Below, piece after piece: positions 50,422-64,000 of a stretch of DNA of 64,000 bases. The notes under the pieces were generated by a model. It was given only the letters and a program-made list of their open reading frames with translations, had not been told where the DNA came from and searched no databases. The stretch's first letter is position 1; the number at the start of each line of letters is the position of its first letter. The position numbers and the translations under genes were made by a program. Source of the stretch: Brachybacterium sp. Z12 (GTDB lineage: Bacteria > Actinomycetota > Actinomycetes > Actinomycetales > Dermabacteraceae); the NCBI RefSeq assembly GCF_014400405.1, contig NZ_CP060496.1:744001-808000 (forward strand), read 5' to 3'.

Positions 50422-51564
50422 TCACGCGTCATGGCCGACGGTGTTGCGGGAGACGAAGTTCGCCGCGTACTCCTGCTGGGTCAGCTCGAGGACGGGAGGC
50501 TTCGACGCCGGTGGCTGCGGCGTGCCCCAGGGGTTGACGAGGACCACCACCTCTTCACCCCTCTCGTTGGTCGAAAAGCCTTCGACGATGTACACGTGGC
50601 CGTCGACGACATCTCCGTCCGGTGCGCCACCGAGCAGCCATCCCGGCGGCGTGCTGGTCACCACCGACTTGCCGTCCTCGAGGTCCGCCCGGACCGAGTC
50701 GAAGCTGGCGTCGATGGAGACGCTCCCGCTGTCACCGGTGATCATGTCGAATCCCTTCCCGGCAAAATTCGCCTCGAGATCGCCGTAGTCCCCGCCGACG
50801 TGTTCGACGGCCGCCCGCTCGTAGACGCTCATCCAGGAGATGCGTTCGGAGAAGGAGCCGCTGTCGTGGTCGATGCGCCCGCGGACTCCGTCCTTGATCA
50901 GTTCTTCCTGCGTCACGACATGCTCGACCGGTTCGCCGTCCTCGTAGAGCGTCACGATCCAGTAGTCCTCGTCCGGGGTGGGGCCGTGGATCAGCTCGAT
51001 GTGCTCCGCGATGAGCTCCGGGTTCTGCGCGGCCACGGACGCGAGCGTCGCGAGGAACCAGCAGTCACCGAAGTCGTTGCCCTGGACAGTGCTCCTCGGG
51101 TCGAATGCCTCGATCGTCTCGAGGTCCACTCCGATGGTGCGCGAGCTGACGTTCCGAGGGTCTTCGAAGCCGCCCAGTGAATCCTCGGTCGAGCCGCCGG
51201 ACGCCCCGAAGAGGCGGCGCAAGAGGTCTTCGGCATACCCCGGGGAGTCTGCCTGTCCGAGCAGGGACCGCAGCGAACTCATCGATGACGGCAATGCGGG
51301 GGCGTCCGGCGTCGAGGCGAGGTCCTGCTCGTGCGCGTGTTCTGAGAGCTCGTCGGCCATCTCGCCCACGCGCCGTGCGATGGCGTCGAGCCGTGCTCGG
51401 AGAGCATGCATCTCCCGATCGAAGGCGTTCCGGTCGTGACCGACCCAGATGCTCGGGTCATCGGCGTGGAGGACTGCGCTCAGGACATCGCGCAGGTCGC
51501 CCGCGCGTCGTCCGGCAGTCGTCCCCAAGGCGGAGAGGACAACGGTGTCAGCACCCAGCATCAA
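50422..51564 (-). CDS. WxG-domain calpain-like cysteine protease (candidate T7SS effector), module 1
   Basis: 380 residues, intact. Residues 1-85 are helical, with W40-V-G at the centre as in WXG100/ESAT-6-type secretion domains. A charged linker spans 85-115. Residues 115-380 form a calpain-like (C2) papain-fold: active Cys168 in F-G-D-C-W-F-L-A-T-L, His323 in D-G-H-V-Y-I-V, and Asn344 in L-V-N-P-W-G. The first residue may be TTG 51564 or ATG 51561; the paralogue at 61.6 kb favours 51564. It faces a lipoprotein gene across about 75 bp. No signal peptide is present, consistent with type VII export. No T7SS genes lie in the window. Confidence 0.82.
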   Translation of the reverse strand: MMLGADTVVLSALGTTAGRRAGDLRDVLSAVLHADDPSIWVGHDRNAFDREMHALRARLDAIARRVGEMADELSEHAHEQDLASTPDAPALPSSMSSLRSLLGQADSPGYAEDLLRRLFGASGGSTEDSLGGFEDPRNVSSRTIGVDLETIEAFDPRSTVQGNDFGDCWFLATLASVAAQNPELIAEHIELIHGPTPDEDYWIVTLYEDGEPVEHVVTQEELIKDGVRGRIDHDSGSFSERISWMSVYERAAVEHVGGDYGDLEANFAGKGFDMITGDSGSVSIDASFDSVRADLEDGKSVVTSTPPGWLLGGAPDGDVVDGHVYIVEGFSTNERGEEVVVLVNPWGTPQPPASKPPVLELTQQEYAANFVSRNTVGHDA

Positions 51565-51640
51565 GTACGCTCCATCGTCGAGACTGTGACTCGGATCATG
51601 CTAGATCGAGTGGTGAAGCCTGAGGGGAGGGGATGGGTGA

Positions 51641-52148
51641 ATGTGGATGAAGCACCGGGGGACGTCGTGCCCGTTCGCGGCGCACACTCCTCGTCGGGGT
51701 GGCGGCGATGATCGCTCTGACCGGATGCACGCCCGCGGCACCTGAGCCCGTTCCGGTGGACGAGGCCCGCGCGCAGTACCGGGAGATGCTCCCGCCGCTG
51801 CAGGAGTCGATGCTGCAGGGCGCGAACGCGAGCTGGGACGAGGACTCGGAGCGGGTCCGTTTCGACGATGACGGGATCTGCCGCTGGTCGCCAGGGGATT
51901 CGAGCGCCGAGATCATGCTTCCAGAGGATGATCCGGAGGCCTGGGATGCCCGTCGTGAGGCGATCAACCCCGTGCTGGTCGAGCACGGGTTCGACGAGGT
52001 CGGCGGCGCGATGCGGCGCAACGGTGCCCCGGCCTACGGGTTCTTCAGCGATCGCGCGGACGGCGCCGGGGTGCACGTCTACACCGCGGCGGGGACCACT
52101 GTGGTGCGCGTGTTCGGGATCCCGGTCGAGGAGTCGGCCTGCCGCTGA
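51641..52148 (+). CDS. Small lipoprotein partner of calpain-like protease, module 1 (one frame break)
   Basis: About 169 residues. Start ATG 51641 follows GGGGAGGGG by 8 bases and gives M-W-M-K-H-R-G. The frame breaks in the five-G run at 51657-51661; then R-R-T-L-L-V-G-V-A-A-M-I-A-L-T-G-C is a lipoprotein signal with L-T-G-C. The mature part has D-D-D-G-I-C-R-W-S-P-G, L-P-E-D-D-P, A-Y-G-F and a C-terminal Cys (E-E-S-A-C). The same signature occurs in the lipoprotein at 62.8 kb, next to the second protease. The two Cys may form a disulfide. No known family is recognised. Inference: membrane-anchored immunity protein, inhibitor or receptor for the protease. Confidence 0.75.
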
Positions 52149-52322
52149 GGCAGGTGGATCCCGGCGAGCATGCAGCGCACCGAGCCGCCGGCGGCCTCGA
52201 TGGTGGGCACCGGCACGGCGAGGACCTCGCAGGAGCGCTCGATCCGTCGTCGCTGCGGGGGTGAGCTGCGCGGCGGCCCGCTGCGACATCACCAGGAACC
52301 GTCTCTCGTGCTCGCGCACCTA
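52081..52322 (-). pseudogene. C-terminal fragment of an amidinotransferase/arginine deiminase-like gene
   Basis: In the reverse frames, after a shift near 52250, the reading gives M-R-E-H-E-R-R-F-L-V-M-S-Q-R-A-A-A-Q-L, then L-A-V-P-V-P-T-I-E-A-A-G-G-S-V-R-C-M-L-A-G-I-H-L-P. The A-G-G-S-V-R-C-M segment with its Cys is the C-terminal active-site region of amidinotransferase/arginine deiminase-fold proteins. Nothing upstream supplies the first 250 residues. The fragment overlaps the 3' end of the lipoprotein gene. It looks like the remnant of a deleted gene at the edge of module 1. Confidence 0.5.
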
Positions 52323-52405
52323 GCGAGACCAGCCTGCTGCTGAGCTCCGTGCTGCGCTGAGCGCGCGCCGCAGCGCCCCGGCCTGCCGCAGCGCCCCGAC
52401 TCGCC

Positions 52406-52444
52406 GCGTCGCGAAAGGTGCCAGGAGGTGGAACCTTTCGCGAC
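52406..52444. repeat. Perfect inverted repeat, 13-base arms
   Basis: Arms at 52406-52418 (CGTCGCGAAAGGT) and 52432-52444 (its complement) with a 13-base spacer. Located between the amidinotransferase fragment and the pullulanase 3' end. No T tract. May be a terminator or a dispersed palindromic repeat. Confidence 0.7.
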
Positions 52445-52589
52445 GTGGCGAGGGAATGCGTGGCGAGGGGATGCGCGGCGAGGGAGGCGTGGCTGCGAGG
52501 GACGAGCACCGGCCCACCTCCCAGGGTCCGCTCGCGGGGAACGAGGGCCGGGAGAGGGGCCGGTGGAGCGGGACCTGGCGGGCGGGGAC

Positions 52590-58834
<6,245 letters not shown>

Positions 58835-58915
58835 GCGGGGACTCCTCTGTCCGAGCAAGGGCGCCGGCCGGGGCCGACGGGGAGGGCGCGCAGGAGCCGA
58901 CGGAGAACGACGATC

Positions 58916-58931
58916 CTGCAAGAACTGCAAG
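58916..58931 (-). promoter_or_regulatory. MalR-type operator (two CTTGCAG direct repeats)
   Basis: On the minus strand, CTTGCAG-TT-CTTGCAG, about 80-97 bp before the pullulanase start. The direct repeat with a 1-3 base spacer is the published operator form for Streptomyces MalR/Reg1 before amylase and maltose genes. Binding here is inference. Confidence 0.65.
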
Positions 58932-59011
58932 GCGAAACCCTCGACTGTGCGGTGATTTGCCGTCTCCACTGTAGGGGGCGCAGGTCACATGCTCAAGGGT
59001 GAGAGCAGAAC

Positions 59012-59027
59012 CTGCAAGATCTTTCAG
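59012..59027. promoter_or_regulatory. Second MalR-like half-site pair
   Basis: CTGCAAG-AT-CTTTCAG forms a near-palindrome, with one perfect CTTGCAG half-site on the minus strand. It is 80 bp upstream of the first operator and just beyond the 3' end of the convergent-side hydrolase gene. Confidence 0.45.
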
Positions 59028-59053
59028 GATTCTGGGCTCTGCTCACCCGTGCT

Positions 59054-59836
59054 TCAGAGGCTCAGCACCTCGGGTGCCCCGGCGATGGTTGCGATCGTCG
59101 TGACCGCGGCGTAGCCGGTCAGCACCGTGCACAGCAGCCATTCGCGAGCGCTGCCGGCGTTGCCCAGCAGCGGCAGGGCGATGTCCCCGCTGCGCTGCCA
59201 GAAGGGCGAGGCGAGCCGCTTCGGCGGCTTCACGGTCAGCGGCCAGGTGGGGAAGGGGATCCCGTCGGTCGTGAGGAGGTCGCCGACGAGGTGGGCCAGC
59301 GTCCCCACGGCCACGGCGGCCGGCAGCCAGAGGGACGTGTCCGGCGCGACGACCCCGACCAGCAGTCCGGAACCGGCGCCCACGACCCACGGCAGCAGTC
59401 TTCCCTTGACCGCCTTCAGCGCCCGGGTGCCGAAGGCGCACATCACGGCGACCAGGAGCGCGGCGCCAGCCTGCACCTCGCCCAGCACGGGCACCTGGAC
59501 CTGCCAGTCGAGCCCGTTCACGAACGCCGCCAGCGCGGTGAAGGCGGCGACGGCCAGGAGCGTGTGGGTCGCCCCGCGATGCCCGGCCACCGAGCTGACA
59601 GCTCGGGTGAGCGCCTTCGTGAGGCCGCCTCCGGAGCGGGAGATCGTGGCACTGGGATGGTCGATGTCCGGCAGCAGGGCGGCGCCGGTGGCGACCACAG
59701 CCCCGGCGATCACCTGCGCGGGCGTCAGGTCCCACAGGCCCCACCCCGCCGCATGCCCCATCATCGAGGTGGAGCCGGCCAGGGCCATCCAGGCGGCGGT
59801 GCCGCTGATCGCGTGGTGTCCGCCCATCATGGGCAT
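59054..59836 (-). CDS. Membrane-bound metal-dependent hydrolase, YdjM-like
   Basis: 260 residues from ATG 59836, chosen over the longer open frame because CGAGGAGGACG lies just ahead. Domain markers are M-M-G-G-H-H-A-I-S-G-T-A-A-W at the start (two His), L-L-P-D-I-D-H-P-S-A-T (D-I-D-H-P metal motif), H-R-G-A-T-H-T-L-L with H-R-x-x-T-H-S/T motif, and H-L-V-G-D-L-L-T-T-D-G-I. This is the YdjM/DUF457 family of inner membrane proteins, regulated by LexA in E. coli; the substrate is unknown. Five helices are visible. The stop is about 25 bp from the MalR-like site. Confidence 0.88.
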   Translation of the reverse strand: MPMMGGHHAISGTAAWMALAGSTSMMGHAAGWGLWDLTPAQVIAGAVVATGAALLPDIDHPSATISRSGGGLTKALTRAVSSVAGHRGATHTLLAVAAFTALAAFVNGLDWQVQVPVLGEVQAGAALLVAVMCAFGTRALKAVKGRLLPWVVGAGSGLLVGVVAPDTSLWLPAAVAVGTLAHLVGDLLTTDGIPFPTWPLTVKPPKRLASPFWQRSGDIALPLLGNAGSAREWLLCTVLTGYAAVTTIATIAGAPEVLSL

Positions 59837-59971
59837 CGTCCTCCTCGGGAGTCGTCCTGTGCGGTCCCACCTGGGAAGTGGGCGGGGAGCCGCTGGTGGG
59901 ACGCAGGACGTCACCGGGGAGGAGGACCGCTGGGAAGACTACCGGCGGGTCATGACAGCGGACGGCGTTCG

Positions 59972-60370
59972 TCAGCCTCGCGGGCTGCTCTTGGAGCTGC
60001 TCCGCTGATGCAGTACCTCCGCCACATGAAAGGCGCAGACCGCGATGCCGATGCCGACGATCACTCCGATCAAGCGTCCGGTCCACGAGAATCCCTCGGA
60101 CACCGACATCACCAGCATCAGAGCGAGCAGGAGCGCCACGATGAAGCCGCTCTCGGACCAGGAGCGCGGGACCACGGGATCGAAGCCGCGGGAGAGCACC
60201 ACCAGGGCGAACGCGATTCCTACCGCGCCGCCCACGAAGCTGACGACCAGGGTGAACGTCGCCGAATAGGGGAGCAAGGTGCGGACCAGGATCACCCCGA
60301 TCGCGATCACGAACAGGCTGCGATACGGCTCGGGCACACGCACCGGATGTCGCCATTCCACAATGTTCAT
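59972..60370 (-). CDS. Small four-helix membrane protein, unknown
   Basis: 132 residues from ATG 60368-60370 (MNIVEWRHP). Four hydrophobic helices: Y-R-S-L-F-V-I-A-I-G-V-I-L-V, F-T-L-V-V-S-F-V-G-G-A-V-G, S-G-F-I-V-A-L-L-L-A-L-M-L-V and G-R-L-I-G-V-I-V-G-I-G-I-A. It ends in a Ser-rich tail. No family recognised. The gene is close to a very short upstream frame on the same strand. Confidence 0.6.
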   Translation of the reverse strand: MNIVEWRHPVRVPEPYRSLFVIAIGVILVRTLLPYSATFTLVVSFVGGAVGIAFALVVLSRGFDPVVPRSWSESGFIVALLLALMLVMSVSEGFSWTGRLIGVIVGIGIAVCAFHVAEVLHQRSSSKSSPRG

Positions 60371-60374
60371 CGCG

Positions 60375-60467
60375 TCACGCCTCCAGCAGCAGCAGGAAAG
60401 AGGAGGCGTCGTGCGCGAGGGTGTGGCGGGCGATGACATCGGTGTCGAGCAGCGGCGTAACGGTCAT
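60375..60467 (-). CDS. Possible 30-residue small ORF
   Basis: ATG 60467 to TGA 60375 gives M-T-V-T-P-L-L-D-T-D-V-I-A-R-H-T and ends F-L-L-L-L-E-A. Its stop is four bases before the ATG of the membrane protein, and GTGAGG lies before its start. It could be a leader peptide or the remnant head of another gene. Nothing else supports it. Confidence 0.3.
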   Translation of the reverse strand: MTVTPLLDTDVIARHTLAHDASSFLLLLEA

Positions 60468-60533
60468 GCCTCACGGTATCTCGCGAGGTCGGGGCGGGCG
60501 AGGCAGTCTCTCATGTGGCGAGGCGGAGGCCTG

Positions 60534-60539
60534 TACGGT
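60534..60539 (+). promoter_or_regulatory. -10 element, leaderless start of glutaminase
   Basis: TACGGT is followed by seven bases and GTG 60547. Confidence 0.45.
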
Positions 60540-60546
60540 CGGTGCC

Positions 60547-61593
60547 GTGACGAGCGCACTGACCACGTACCTGAACCGCCTCACCGTCGCCCTCTCCACG
60601 GCGACGGTGCCCGAGACCTCCGAGGAGCTCGGGGCGATCCTGCCCGATCGGGGCATCTCCGGCAGCGCCGAGGAGGTCGGGGACATCCCCGAGCTCTCGT
60701 ATCTCTCCGGCGCACGCGATGACCACCTCGGCGTGGCCACCTGCTCGATCGACGGGGAGATCACCTCCGCCGGCACGGACCACGCCTTCCCCGTGCAGTC
60801 GATCTCCAAGGCTTTTGCCTATGGCGCTGCGATCGACCTCCACGGCATGGACTACGTCGATTCTGTGGTCGACGAGGAGCCGACGGGGGAGGAGTTCAAC
60901 GCCCTCAGCATCGACCGGCACTCCAAGAAGCCGAAGAACCCACTGGTCAACATCGGGGCGATCCGCACCCACGCGATGCTCGGCCCCACCCAGGCCGAGC
61001 GCACCAAGCGCCTGCGCGATGTGCTGGACGCCGCCGCCGGCCGCCCTCTCGAGCTGCACGAAGCGACCCGCGACGAGGAGCTGACCACCGCCGACCGCAA
61101 CCTCGCGCTCGCGTACATGCTGCGCGCCGCCGGCTCGATGAGCGAAGACGCCGCCGAGGTGGTGGGCGGCTACATCGAGGGCTGCGCGGTGCTCACCACC
61201 GTCACCGACCTCGCGGTGATGGCCGCGACCCTCGCCTCCGGCGGCACCAATCCGCTGACCGGGCAGAAGGTGTTCTCCCGGGTCGCCGCCCGCCAGGTGC
61301 TCTCGGTGATGCTCACCTGCGGGATGTACGACAACGCGGGGGACTGGGTCAGTGATGTGGGCCTGCCCGCGAAGTCCGGGGTGGGCGGCGGGATCATCGC
61401 AGCGCTGCCGTCCCGCTTCGGACTCGCCAGCTACGCCCCGCAGCTCGACCTGCACGGCAACTCCGTGCGCGGCACGCTGTTCTTCGAGCGCCTCAGCGAC
61501 GACTTCGCCCTGCACATGCTCGACGGCACCCTGCCGCTGGACCTCGAGGAGCGCGCGACGGAACTGATGGAGGTCGGCACGCACGTGGTGTGA
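60547..61593 (+). CDS. glsA: Glutaminase (GlsA family)
   Basis: 348 residues, intact, the usual length without the extra cNMP/STAS domains of long forms. GTG 60547 start. Serine-lyase-like fold with F-P-V-Q-S-I-S-K-A-F (catalytic Ser-x-x-Lys), N-P-L-V-N-I-G-A-I (usual N-x-G-A, here with Ile), N-L-A-L-A-Y-M-L, Y-I-E-G-C-A-V-L, M-Y-D-N-A-G-D-W, and S-G-V-G-G-G-I. The enzyme hydrolyses glutamine to glutamate and ammonia. A leaderless -10 lies ahead of the GTG. It separates the pullulanase region from module 2 and is not obviously linked to either. Confidence 0.92.
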   Translation: MTSALTTYLNRLTVALSTATVPETSEELGAILPDRGISGSAEEVGDIPELSYLSGARDDHLGVATCSIDGEITSAGTDHAFPVQSISKAFAYGAAIDLHGMDYVDSVVDEEPTGEEFNALSIDRHSKKPKNPLVNIGAIRTHAMLGPTQAERTKRLRDVLDAAAGRPLELHEATRDEELTTADRNLALAYMLRAAGSMSEDAAEVVGGYIEGCAVLTTVTDLAVMAATLASGGTNPLTGQKVFSRVAARQVLSVMLTCGMYDNAGDWVSDVGLPAKSGVGGGIIAALPSRFGLASYAPQLDLHGNSVRGTLFFERLSDDFALHMLDGTLPLDLEERATELMEVGTHVV

Positions 61594-61626
61594 GGGCGAG
61601 GCGGGGCGCACGCGGGGGCGGCGTGC

Positions 61627-62747
61627 TCAGTGCGCGAGGGAGTTATGTGAGACGAAACTGCGCTGATACTCGCTCTGCGTCAGCTCGAGCACCGCAGGCT
61701 TGCTGGCGTGGGGGTCTCCCCAGGGATTGATGAGCCTGATCCTCGGCTCGGATCCGTCCGTCGGCCGGATCACTTCATCCACGACGTAGACATGGCCGGG
61801 GACGACATCGTCCGCCGGGCCGATCAGCGGGATCGCCGGCGGGGTGCTCGTGACGACGCTCTGCCCTTCATCGAGTTTCGACTCGATCGAGTCCAGGCTG
61901 AGGCTGAGCGACATCGATCCGTTGTCACCGGCGACGATGTCGAATCCCTTGCCGGCGAAGTTCCTTTCGATGTCTCCGTACTCGCCACCCATATGCTCGA
62001 CGGCCGCACGCTCATAGATGGTCATCCACGTGATGTCCCCATCGGTGTCCCGTACACCGTCTCGGACTATCTCGTCCTGGGTGACCTCGTGCGTGACCCA
62101 TTCCGAACCGTCCCAGAGATCGACCTCCCAATAGTCCGACTCGGGGGTGTCGCCTTCGACGAGACGGATGTGCTCCTGGATCACTTCAGGGTTCTGCTCC
62201 GCCACAGCGGCAAGAGAGGCGAGGAACCAGCAGTTGCCGATACGTCCCTGGCTGAGATCCTCCGCAGCGGAGAACTGCTCGATGTCGTCGAGGTCGATGC
62301 TTCGGGAGTCGATCTGTTCCGGGTCGAGCTCGCCGCCGAGGTCCTCGGACGTGCTCTTCCCTTCCGCGCCGAACAGAACAGGCGCAGCGCCTCTGCGGAG
62401 GCACCATCACCCTCAGCCATGCGCTGCAGCAGCTGTGCGAACGTCTTGGGCGAGATCTCCGCGATGGTGCTCTCCCCAGCGCCGCTATCGGGGGTGCTTG
62501 CTCCGTCCTGCTCCTCGGCGTGAAGGTGGAGTTCGGCTGCTCGATCGGTGAGCGCCGCTCCGGCCGCCGTGATCAGAGCGGTGGATCGCAGGGCTTCGAC
62601 GGCGAAGCGATCGAAGTCGGGGCCGGTCCAATGGACGCCGTGCACGGCGGCCAGGAGCCGTTCGGCGATGTCCTGCACCCTCGAGGCGCCGTCCGTGCAG
62701 CGCGCTGCATGGTCCCGCACGCTCGTGGTGTCCGCCCCATAGAACAT
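61627..62747 (-). CDS. WxG-domain calpain-like cysteine protease, module 2 (one frame break)
   Basis: About 374 residues. ATG 62747 with AGGGGGAAAG ahead. The N-terminal helical domain has H-W40-T-G-P-D, at the same position as in module 1, followed by E-E-Q-D-G-A-S-T-P-D. A frame break near 62371-62382 precedes S-E-D-L-G-G and the protease fold: active Cys in I-G-N-C-W-F-L-A-S-L, His in P-G-H-V-Y-V-V-D, Asn in L-I-N-P-W-G-D. The remainder aligns along its length with module 1 (A-A-V-E-H-M-G-G-E-Y-G, A-G-K-G-F-D-I-V). It diverges from a lipoprotein gene across 99 bp, repeating the module 1 layout. Confidence 0.82.
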
Positions 62748-62846
62748 CTTTCCCCCTCATGTCCTCGCTCCGCCCACAATAACTGGGAAGCGCTGGTGCC
62801 GCGCCCGGGCTGTGGATAGCGTGGGTGCGAGCCTGAGGAGGGGCGA

Positions 62847-63346
62847 ATGCAGAGGTGGTCTGTCCGAGGACTGTGGGGAGGAGTGCTCGTCATGATGATG
62901 TCCGCATGCACGGCAGGCGGAGGCGCTGCAGCCCCGCTGGAGGAAGCACGCGAAGAGATCGACGCGCTCGTCGTCGAGCTGCAGGAGGCAGTCGCACTCG
63001 ACGAAGACCTCTCCTGGGAGGGGCCGACGGGCGAAGCGCTGGCCGAGGATGACGAGGGGATCTGTCGCTGGCGCCCGGGGAATGGACTACCGAGCTGGCG
63101 CTCCCTGAAGACGATCCCGGCTGGGCCGAGCGCGAACAGCGCCTCGACGCGGTGCTGCAGGAGCACGGGCTGGACGCTCTCGGAGACCCCGGGTACACCG
63201 GAGGCTCGGCCTACGGCTTCGAAACGGCGGGCCCCGCGGGCGGCGTGCTCCGGATCGACTCCTGGAAGGGTGTCACCACTATCCGCCTCCACGGGCTCGA
63301 GGTCGAGGTGGACAGTGACTGCGGAGAATCCTCGCTGACCCGCTGA
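62847..63346 (+). CDS. Small lipoprotein partner of calpain-like protease, module 2 (one frame break)
   Basis: About 167 residues. ATG 62847 with GAGGAGGGG ahead. Signal M-Q-R-W-S-V-R-G-L-W-G-G-V-L-V-M and lipobox M-S-A-C. Mature markers D-D-E-G-I-C-R-W-R-P-G, then, after a break in the four-G run at 63077-63080, L-P-E-D-D-P-G-W-A, Q-E-H-G-L-D-A-L-G-D and S-A-Y-G-F, and a Cys near the end (D-S-D-C-G-E-S). These match module 1's lipoprotein in the same order, so the two are paralogues of one unnamed family. The stop lies inside an 8-base tandem repeat. Confidence 0.75.
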
Positions 63347-63374
63347 CCCGCTGACCCGCTGACCCGCTGACCCG
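63335..63374. repeat. Five tandem copies of CTGACCCG
   Basis: Perfect 8-base units at 63335-63374. Each contains TGA, so the repeat provides the stop of the lipoprotein and stops in several frames whatever the copy number. Confidence 0.95.
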
Positions 63375-63424
63375 CGCCGCACGGGGGCGTCGCCGTCGAG
63401 CGGGAGTTGTGCACCGACCGTCCC

Positions 63425-63467
63425 CATGCGTACAGCCCCCGCGATATACGGCCGGCCTGTACGCATG
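63425..63467. promoter_or_regulatory. Perfect 11-base inverted repeat upstream of DUF5926 gene
   Basis: CATGCGTACAG (63425-63435) and CTGTACGCATG (63457-63467) with a 21-base spacer, about 90-130 bp before ATG 63553. It may be an operator or a terminator for the lipoprotein gene before it. Confidence 0.5.
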
Positions 63468-63539
63468 AGGACACCGGATGCCGGCGGAGGTCGCGCCGCC
63501 CCCACCGCGGAGGTCGCCGCGATCACGCCCTGGGATCGG

Positions 63540-63545
63540 TAGACT
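63540..63545 (+). promoter_or_regulatory. -10 element, leaderless start of DUF5926 gene
   Basis: TAGACT is followed by seven bases and ATG 63553. Confidence 0.5.
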
Positions 63546-63552
63546 TCCCATC

Positions 63553-64000
63553 ATGAGTTCCCCTTCGAGCAACGAGCTGGTCCGCCGCCCCTTCGAGGGC
63601 CTGCCCAACGAGCAGGACCTGGTGGCGATGCGCCAGTTGATCCCGGCCGCGACGATGGCCGTGAAGACCACCGAGGAGTACGGCGGCCTCGACGTCGAGC
63701 TCGCCACCATCCTGCCGATGGCATGGCCCGCAGTGCGCCGCACGGACGGCTCCGTCACCGTCGGCATCCAGGCCGCCTACCCCGGCAACGACCTCTCCCG
63801 CGGTCTCGGTCAGGCGATCAAGCTCGCCGCAGCACTCGAGCCCGGCAACCCGGTCACCACCGTCCCCCGACGACGAGGATGCGCCCCGGCTGCAGGATGT
63901 CCTCGATCTCAGCGGCGACTTCGAGATCCAGGTCCAGGAGACCTTCGAGTTCTGGCTCGATCCCAGCGCCGAGCGCACTGCGGAGATCGAGCAGGCGATC
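63553..64000 (+). CDS. DUF5926 protein, start only (3' end outside window; one frame break)
   Basis: About 148 residues are visible. It begins M-S-S-P-S-S-N-E-L-V-R-R-P-F-E-G-L-P-N-E-Q-D-L-V-A, then A-A-T-M-A-V-K-T-T-E-E-Y-G and L-P-M-A-W-P-A-V-R-R, all matching the N-terminus of the actinobacterial DUF5926 family. A break in the C run near 63868 is followed in the next frame by D-D-E-D-A-P-R-L-Q-D-V-L-D. Family function is unknown. Confidence 0.75.
   Translation, partial: MSSPSSNELVRRPFEGLPNEQDLVAMRQLIPAATMAVKTTEEYGGLDVELATILPMAWPAVRRTDGSVTVGIQAAYPGNDLSRGLGQAIKLAAALEPGNPVTTVPRRRGCAPAAGCPRSQRRLRDPGPGDLRVLARSQRRAHCGDRAGD

Overview
The window is about 70% G+C. Gene content points to a high-GC Gram-positive actinobacterium, probably Micrococcales and perhaps close to Brachybacterium (Dermabacteraceae). 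The evidence is DUF5926 and DUF6318 proteins, a CGNR regulator, an LAxTG-type wall anchor, and promoters of the TANNNT kind placed directly before start codons. The genus is inference. The region reads as chromosome: scattered housekeeping (argS, a uracil/xanthine permease, glutaminase), transport and catabolism, with no tRNA, rRNA, CRISPR array, transposase or phage genes seen. There is no gene-free stretch longer than 300 bases.

Layout. 1-9.7 kb: MerR regulator (cut by the window edge), tandem GNAT protein, beta-propeller/SRPBCC/DUF1992 genes, RIO-type kinase, a large lipoprotein, a DoxX-like protein, and a flavin monooxygenase divergent from a CGNR regulator. 9.7-18.9 kb: amidohydrolase, an ABC-2 exporter with a DesK/DesR-like two-component pair, two BASS-fold carriers flanking a one-polypeptide ABC exporter. 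18.9-22.0 kb: an SPFH-SHOCT protein, a zinc-ribbon membrane protein and a small membrane protein, like the Bacillus YdjI/YdjG membrane-stress partners. 22-34.8 kb: FAD dehydrogenase, oxidoreductases, nuclease-like protein, rhodanese, membrane hydrolase, BCCT carrier, nucleosidase, esterase, lysoplasmalogenase-like protein. 34.9-44.2 kb: argS, yccF, flavin reductase, a three-gene hydrolase/acyltransferase/DUF6320 operon, a large membrane protein, a nucleobase permease. 44.2-50.3 kb: ornithine cyclodeaminase-like protein and an ExaC-like aldehyde dehydrogenase, separated from a GAF regulator by a secreted PKD/DUF6318 pair. 50.4-63.3 kb: two paralogous divergent modules flank a giant wall-anchored amylopullulanase and a glutaminase. 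The window ends inside a DUF5926 gene.

The most novel element is the pair of modules at 50.4-52.1 kb and 61.6-63.3 kb. Each has a protein with an N-terminal WxG helical domain fused to a calpain-like Cys/His/Asn protease, and each faces a small lipoprotein of a shared, unrecognised family. This looks like a type VII-secreted protease with a membrane-anchored partner, perhaps immunity or inhibitor.

About three dozen genes carry single-base frame breaks, mostly in runs of four or more G or C, and these include the essential argS. I read them as uncorrected sequencing deletions, so most broken genes are listed as single CDS with the break position noted. Many starts are preceded at 6-7 nt by TANNNT, indicating leaderless mRNAs. 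The pullulanase has MalR-type CTTGCAG direct repeats upstream.
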